A DNA stretch of 64,000 nt from Muscardinus avellanarius. Its lineage: Eukaryota > Chordata > Mammalia > Rodentia > Gliridae. Shown here piece by piece: positions 59,566-64,000 of the stretch. Position 1 is the first letter of the stretch. Every line of letters begins with the position of its first letter. Position numbers and translations under genes: made by a program. The notes under the pieces are model-generated. The model saw only the letters and a list, made by a program, of their open reading frames with translations, ran no database searches and was not told the DNA's origin. Location of the stretch: contig OY726559.1 of assembly GCA_963383645.1 (NCBI GenBank), positions 120,799,405 through 120,863,404 of the forward strand, read 5' to 3'.

Positions 59566-59582
59566 AAAATAAATAAAAATTG

Positions 59583-59815
59583 CAGCTAGGCGTGGTGGCG
59601 CATGCTTTTCTAAGGGTTTGTAATCCCCATGCTTGGGAGGCTGAGACAGGAGGATCGCACAGGTTCCAAGCCAGCCTCAGCTACTTAGTGAGGCTCTCAG
59701 CAACTTAGTGAGACCCTGTTTCCAAATAAAATATAGAATAGGTCTGGGAGTGTAGCTTGGAGGTAGAAAGCCTCTGGGTTCCACCCCCAGTACCATCAAA
59801 AAAACAACAACAAAA
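59583..59815 (+). repeat. B1-ID SINE, type B, with a 13-bp insert
   Basis: TCTAAGGGTTTG interrupts the head between GCATGCTTT and TAATCCCC. The tail expands into (CAA)n at 59837-59877; AAATTG repeats the flank. Confidence 0.9.
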
Positions 59816-60209
59816 AACCCCAACCCCCCCCCAAACAACAACAACAACAACAACAACAGCAACAACAGCAACAACAAATTGTTAGGACAATATGAGTACA
59901 ACTGCTTCTTTTCCTGGTGTTATTCCCTTTTTTCTAAACTGGGCTTTAAAAAAGTAATGAAGATGATAAATACATCATCAGTAATAAAGATTATTATACA
60001 TATCATCTTGGTGCCTGGCAACACATTTCTTCATTTCCATTTACAAGGGCTTCTTTTGATTTGCAAATCAGAAAATAGAACCTGGGGTCTTCTTTGTCTT
60101 TTTACTTCTTGTAACTGTTTTTGTTTTGCCTCTTGATGGTTCTTGATGCCCGACTCGCTTTTTTTCAGATATCATGGGTGGGTGAGAAAGAACAAGATAT
60201 ATGTATATA

Positions 60210-60530
60210 TTTGGTGGCACTGGGAATGGAACCCAGTGGCATTCTCCCTCTGAGCTACCACAGCTCTATTTTATTTATTTATTTATTTTTGCAGTACTGA
60301 GATAGAACCCAGGGGCATTCAACCTCAAACTACACCCCCCAGCTATATTTTAATTCTTTGTTTTGAAACAGGGTCACACGAAGTTGTGGAGGGCTTCACA
60401 AGTTGCGCCACAGCCCTATTTTATTTTTTATTTTGAAACAGGGCCTCAGCAGATTGCTGAGGCGGGCCTTAAGCCTGCGATCCTGCCTCCAAGGACTGGG
60501 CTGGTGGGTATGCTACTGCACCTGGCTTTG
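60210..60530 (-). repeat. B1-ID SINE split by another worn SINE
   Basis: Tail half 60210-60280 and B1 half 60412-60530; inner copy 60291-60411. Confidence 0.65.
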
Positions 60531-60699
60531 CTTCTTATTTGAAGGCATATTTTTTGTTCTTTTTATGAAAAGGGACCTTTTTCCTTTTTGCCTTTGGCTA
60601 TTTTTTATTTTTAATTTTTAAATTTTTTATGGTACTGGGGATGGAACCCAGGGGCATTCTACCTCCAAGCTATACCCCCAACCCTATTTTTATTCTTTG

Positions 60700-60702
<3 letters not shown>

Positions 60703-60755
<53 letters not shown>

Positions 60756-60763
60756 GTTGTTGT
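60703..60763. repeat. (TTA)n microsatellite
   Basis: About 20 units; a second tract (61667-61704) lies at the other end of the LTR. Confidence 0.95.
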
Positions 60764-61665
60764 TGTAGAAAGGAAATAGGCAGATAGGGAAAAGGCCTTG
60801 GTAGAAAAAAGTTAATTTCCTGAGTTTCCTGAGGGGCGACAAGTAACTGAAACTCCAAAGGCTCAGAGATAAGAAGGCCAGAGCTTCACAAAGCCATCCT
60901 GAGTTTCCTAATCAACAAACCCACCGAGCAAGTCTGGCATTCCTGAAAGGAGACCCTTCAAAGAACTTGCAAATGTCCTATGCAAATTCTCCTTGGAATC
61001 CCAAAAGTCACCCTAACCACAAACGGACTTGCAAGCGGTCAGGCATCGGCCAGTCAGATGGCAAAAGGGGGACTTCCCGTTCAGGACCCCCTCCCCTTTT
61101 GGGGAGCTGTTCTCTCTCTTGCAGGTCGTGTTGGCCCTGAGAGAAGGCAGAGTGCAACTGAGGGCATGTGGCTCGGGCGACTCTCGAGTAGTGACCTGAA
61201 GGCCTCTGCTGGACATCATGGCTGGCCAGGCCCCTAGGGGTGACCTGTACCTCTTTTCTGGCAGATCGCGTGGACTCTGGGAGAAAGTAGTTTGCAACTG
61301 ATGGGCACTTGGCTCGGGCGACACTCGGGTAGTGACCCTGAAGGCAGCTACTGGACCCCGGAGTTCCGACCGCCCCTATGGGGTGTTCGGCCACTTTTCT
61401 CTATTCCCTTCTGGCAGATCATGTGGACTCCGGAAGAAAGCAGCCTGCACCTGAAGGCAATTCAGCTTGGGCTACTCTCAAGTATTGTCCTGAAGGCAGC
61501 TGGTGGACCCAGAGTTCCAGCCCCTTTGGGGGTGTTCAGCCACCCTTACCCCATTCCCTGCTGCTTCCAATAAACCTTTTACTCCCCTTCCTGAGGTCTG
61601 CGGGTGTCATTCTTCGGTCTCCATAGACAAGAATTCGCCGGGTTTTCTCTCAAGAAACCCCCGTT

Positions 61666-61668
<3 letters not shown>
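60764..61668 (+). mobile_element. Retroviral-type LTR (probably solo), with three U3-like tandem repeats
   Basis: A 905-bp block beginning TGTAGAAAGG and ending CCCCCGTTTCA, the TG...CA ends of an LTR. AATAAA at 61569-61574 is followed by GGTCTGCGGGTGTCATTCTT, in the style of R/U5 of gammaretrovirus-like (ERV1) LTRs. Three imperfect repeats of 140-153 bp start at 61121, 61261 and 61414, each opening GCAG(G/A)TC and containing a CTCGGG/CTTGGGC stretch and a GACC(C)TGAAGGC stretch. No viral genes adjoin, so it is probably a solo LTR. It sits between two TTA microsatellite tracts. Confidence 0.65.
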
Positions 61669-61699
<31 letters not shown>

Positions 61700-61703
<4 letters not shown>

Positions 61704-61912
61704 TTAGTGGTACTGGGGGTGGAACTCAGGGGCTTTTCTACCTCCAGGCTATACTCCCAGACCTATTTTATATTTTATTTGGAAACAGGGTCTCACTAAG
61801 TTGCTGAGCGCCTCACTAAGTAGCTGAGGCTGGCTTCGAACCTGTGCGATCCTCCTGTCTCAGCCTCCCAAGTGCAGGGATTACAAGCGTGCGTCACCAC
61901 GCCCGGCTTTAT
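61700..61912 (-). repeat. B1-ID SINE, type B
   Basis: Complete, from TTAGTGGTACTGGGGGTGGA to CACCACGCCCGGC. Confidence 0.9.
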
Positions 61913-62059
61913 TTTTTTATTTTTTAATTTTGAAGCACGGTCTCATTAAGTCGTGGAGGGCCTTACTAAGTAGCGGAGGCTGGCTGAAAACCTGTGATCC
62001 TCCTGTCTCAGCTGCCCAAATCCTGGAATTACAAGTGTGTGTTACCACACCAGGCATTT

Positions 62060-62241
62060 TTTTTTTGTGTGTGTGATACTGGGGATGGAACCCAGGGGCA
62101 TTCTACCTCTGAGCTATACCTCCAGCCCTACTTTTTATTCTTTATTTTGAAACAGGGTTTCACTGAGTTGCAAAGGGCCTCACTAAGTAGCTGAGGCTGT
62201 CTGTGAACCGCGATCCTCTGGTCTCCACCTCCCGAATGCTG

Positions 62242-62276
<35 letters not shown>

Positions 62277-62490
62277 GGTGGAACTAGGGTTCCTGGAAGC
62301 CCTTCTACCTCCGGGCTACACTCCCAGACCTATTTTTTTTATTTGGAAACAGGGTCTCTTAAGCCAGCACGGCTGGCTTCGAACCTGCGCGATCCTCCTG
62401 TCTCCGCCTCCCAAGCGCGGGGATTACAAGCGTGCGCCACCACGCCCAGCGAATGCTGGGATTATAAATGTGCGCCAACATGCCTGGCCC
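62060..62490 (-). repeat. B1-ID SINE, type A, split by (GAT)n and a type C copy
   Basis: 62060-62243, then (GAT)n, inner SINE 62275-62450, then GAATGCTGGGATTATAAATG (62451-62490), which repeats the interrupted GAATGCTGGGAT. Confidence 0.85.
62275..62450 (-). repeat. B1-ID SINE, type C, nested
   Basis: Complete, target duplication GAATGCTGGGAT. Confidence 0.95.
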
Positions 62491-62667
62491 AGCTTGTCTC
62501 TTTTTAAAATTGATTATCTCTTTTATATTTCTCTAAAACTGTCATTCCTCGCGAGCCTGTGACTCTTACTTAGAAGCAACACTATAATCTCTGTTGCTCA
62601 TCCACGTCGACTCTTTATAGGTGCTTGGGCTCCTCTATCTCAGTGTATAGGAATGACAGAAAAACTA

Positions 62668-62745
62668 GGGCTGGGGGTCTAGCTTAGAGGTAGAATGCTT
62701 CTGGATTCGATCCCAAGTACCAACCAACCAACCAACCAACCAAAC
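62668..62745 (+). repeat. SINE tail piece, type D
   Basis: Only the ID-like half plus a (CCAA)n tail. Confidence 0.8.
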
Positions 62746-63035
62746 AATAATGTAAGCAGTCTCCAGAAGCTGGGCAGGGCAAGAAAAATGTCACCCATAG
62801 ATTCCCCAGAAAGGAATATAGGTCTGTTGACACTTCACTTTTAGCCTAGTAAGACTCATTACAAGCTTGTAACCTGTAGAACTATAGACAGTAAATGTGT
62901 GTTGTTTTACGATGCTAAGATTATGAATATTTGTTATAGCAGCAAAAGGAAGCTAATACAATATACAAGGAACTAGGGATTGGTAATGCAGCATGGATGA
63001 GCATGGATGGCCACTGTAGATGCATAAGTTGTTTT

Positions 63036-63236
63036 GTTTGGGTACTGGGGATTGAACCTGGGGCATTCTACCTCTGAGCTACACCCTTAATCCCTGTTTT
63101 AAAATTTTGAAACAGCGTCTTGCTAAATTTCTCAAGGTGTCACTAAATTGTTGAGGCTGGCTTCAAACCTGTAATCTTCCTGTCTTGGCCTTCCAAGTAC
63201 TGGGATTACAGGCATGCACCACTATGCCTAGCTATA
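63036..63236 (-). repeat. B1-ID SINE, type D
   Basis: TGTAGATGCATAA before and ATAGATGCATAAATTA after are its target duplication. Confidence 0.9.
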
Positions 63237-63413
63237 GATGCATAAATTAGGATTCTCAAACTACAATTTCTGGATTTTTTTCTGTCTCTAGGAGTTACTT
63301 TTTACTATAGAAAGTAGTCACCCACTCTTTAGAAGCATGACTTGTTGGGCATTTCTTTGGCTCAAAGATTCCTATAACTTGCATATGCTGGTTCATATGA
63401 TGATATGATATTC

Positions 63414-63449
63414 TATACAGGAAGAATATGATGATATTCTTCCTGTATA
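63414..63449. repeat. Perfect inverted repeat, 16-bp arms, 4-nt loop
   Basis: TATACAGGAAGAATAT, spacer GATG, then its exact reverse complement. Confidence 0.95.
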
Positions 63450-63639
63450 ATCCTCAAGTCTAATCTACAAATGTGCTTTGGCTTCCACTCATGACCAAGA
63501 AAACACATGTAGTCTGGGTCAGTTACCCCAAATTTCAATAAAAGCTTGCCTCCTATTCATTTTACTTTAATCAAATAAGGGTTTTGTAATCTGACCAGAT
63601 TAATCATAGAGAACATGGATCCTGAAGCACGAGACAATA

Positions 63640-63785
63640 TCAGCACCTATGGCTTAATCTAGTCCATTTCTCAATGACTAAGGACTTGAGTTTCCCCACC
63701 TTTGAAGCAGGAATAATGCCGATCTCATGTGAATCATTTAACATGGTTCCTAGCTCACAGAAGACTCAAAACACACCCCTCAGGC
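63640..63785 (-). repeat. MIR, diverged
   Basis: GAGTTTCCCCACCTTTGAAG and GAATAATGCCGATCTCATGT in reverse MIR order. Confidence 0.4.
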
Positions 63786-64000
63786 TCCTGACCTGTACCA
63801 TAGACACAAAAATAAGACATTTCCTTGCTGAGTTGTGGGGATTAAATAAGAAAAGCTTTAAAAGAAACCCCATGGTCATTAAAAAGTCAGGTTGGTTTCT
63901 TTTGGAGTCATGCTGCACCTCTACCACTAGATGGCGCCATTAACACAGCCAGAAATCGAAAACGGCTCCATCAGAAATCCAAGCCAGGAAAGGGGATGTC

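Larger units (their letters stand above)
60630..62055 (-). repeat. B1-ID SINE split by an LTR and a SINE
   Basis: Tail half 60630-60700 and B1 half 61913-62055. Its linker now holds TTA tracts, the 905-bp LTR and a type B SINE (61700-61912). Confidence 0.65.
63240..64000. other. Unique sequence at the right edge
   Basis: Holds the inverted repeat and a worn MIR; no exon recognised. Confidence 0.45.

Noticed and set aside
61121..61560. Coding repeats in the open frames at 60980-61573
   Set aside because: Three frames are open over the same stretch and end at the LTR poly(A) region; these are LTR repeats, not protein.

Overview
This is a vertebrate nuclear window, and the sequence points to a rodent. 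It holds spliced mammalian genes, mammal-wide MIR and L2 relics, and about 100 copies of a composite SINE. The SINE has a 7SL/B1-like 5' half (GCCGGGCGTGGTGG start) joined through an A-rich linker to a tRNA-Ala/ID-like 3' half ending in CCCCAGTACC. B1-ID fusions of this kind are known from squirrel-related and some other rodent lineages. Free-standing ID elements are rare here (two copies), which argues against a ground squirrel or marmot. I cannot name the species.

Layout. Positions 961-23697 (minus strand) hold the first five coding exons of GPR89 (Golgi pH regulator), running right to left from a CpG island at about 23.2-23.9 kb; the remaining exons lie off the left edge. Its introns are packed with SINEs, old L1 and other ancient repeats, and an RPL41 retropseudogene. 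Positions 24.4-29.9 kb hold two displaced, intron-containing gene fragments: eight exon remnants of integrin alpha-10 (minus strand, with frame-breaking deletions) and PIAS3 exons 2-3 (plus strand, frame and splice sites intact). Neither is expected between GPR89 and GJA8, so this looks like duplicated DNA from elsewhere in the same syntenic block, or an assembly join. Positions 30-40 kb are repeats, a retroviral-like LTR region (33.3-34.3 kb) and fairly repeat-poor sequence. Positions 40729-42051 (minus strand) are the complete single-exon coding region of GJA8 (connexin 50), with a splice acceptor 10 nt upstream of the ATG. A lens-type promoter candidate for its non-coding first exon lies near 50.2-50.35 kb. 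Positions 53-64 kb are gene-free. They hold a 2.9-kb L1-derived insertion (55991-58887) with an open ORF1 but no ORF2 and matching 13-bp flanks, and a 0.9-kb retroviral LTR (60764-61668) buried in an older SINE.

GPR89 and GJA8 sit in the same orientation, as I recall for other mammals (human 1q21, mouse chromosome 3). They are not functionally linked as far as is known: one regulates Golgi ion balance, the other forms lens gap junctions.

SINE types used below. A: tail reads GGGCTGGGGGTGTAGCTCGG, then AATGCCCCTGGG. B: GGTCTGGGAGTGTAGCC, then AAAGCCCCTGGG. C: derived from B, with a shortened middle (GCTTAAGAGACCC) and a GCTTCCAGGAACCCC tail. D: older, diverged, with TGGGTTCAATCCCCAG.
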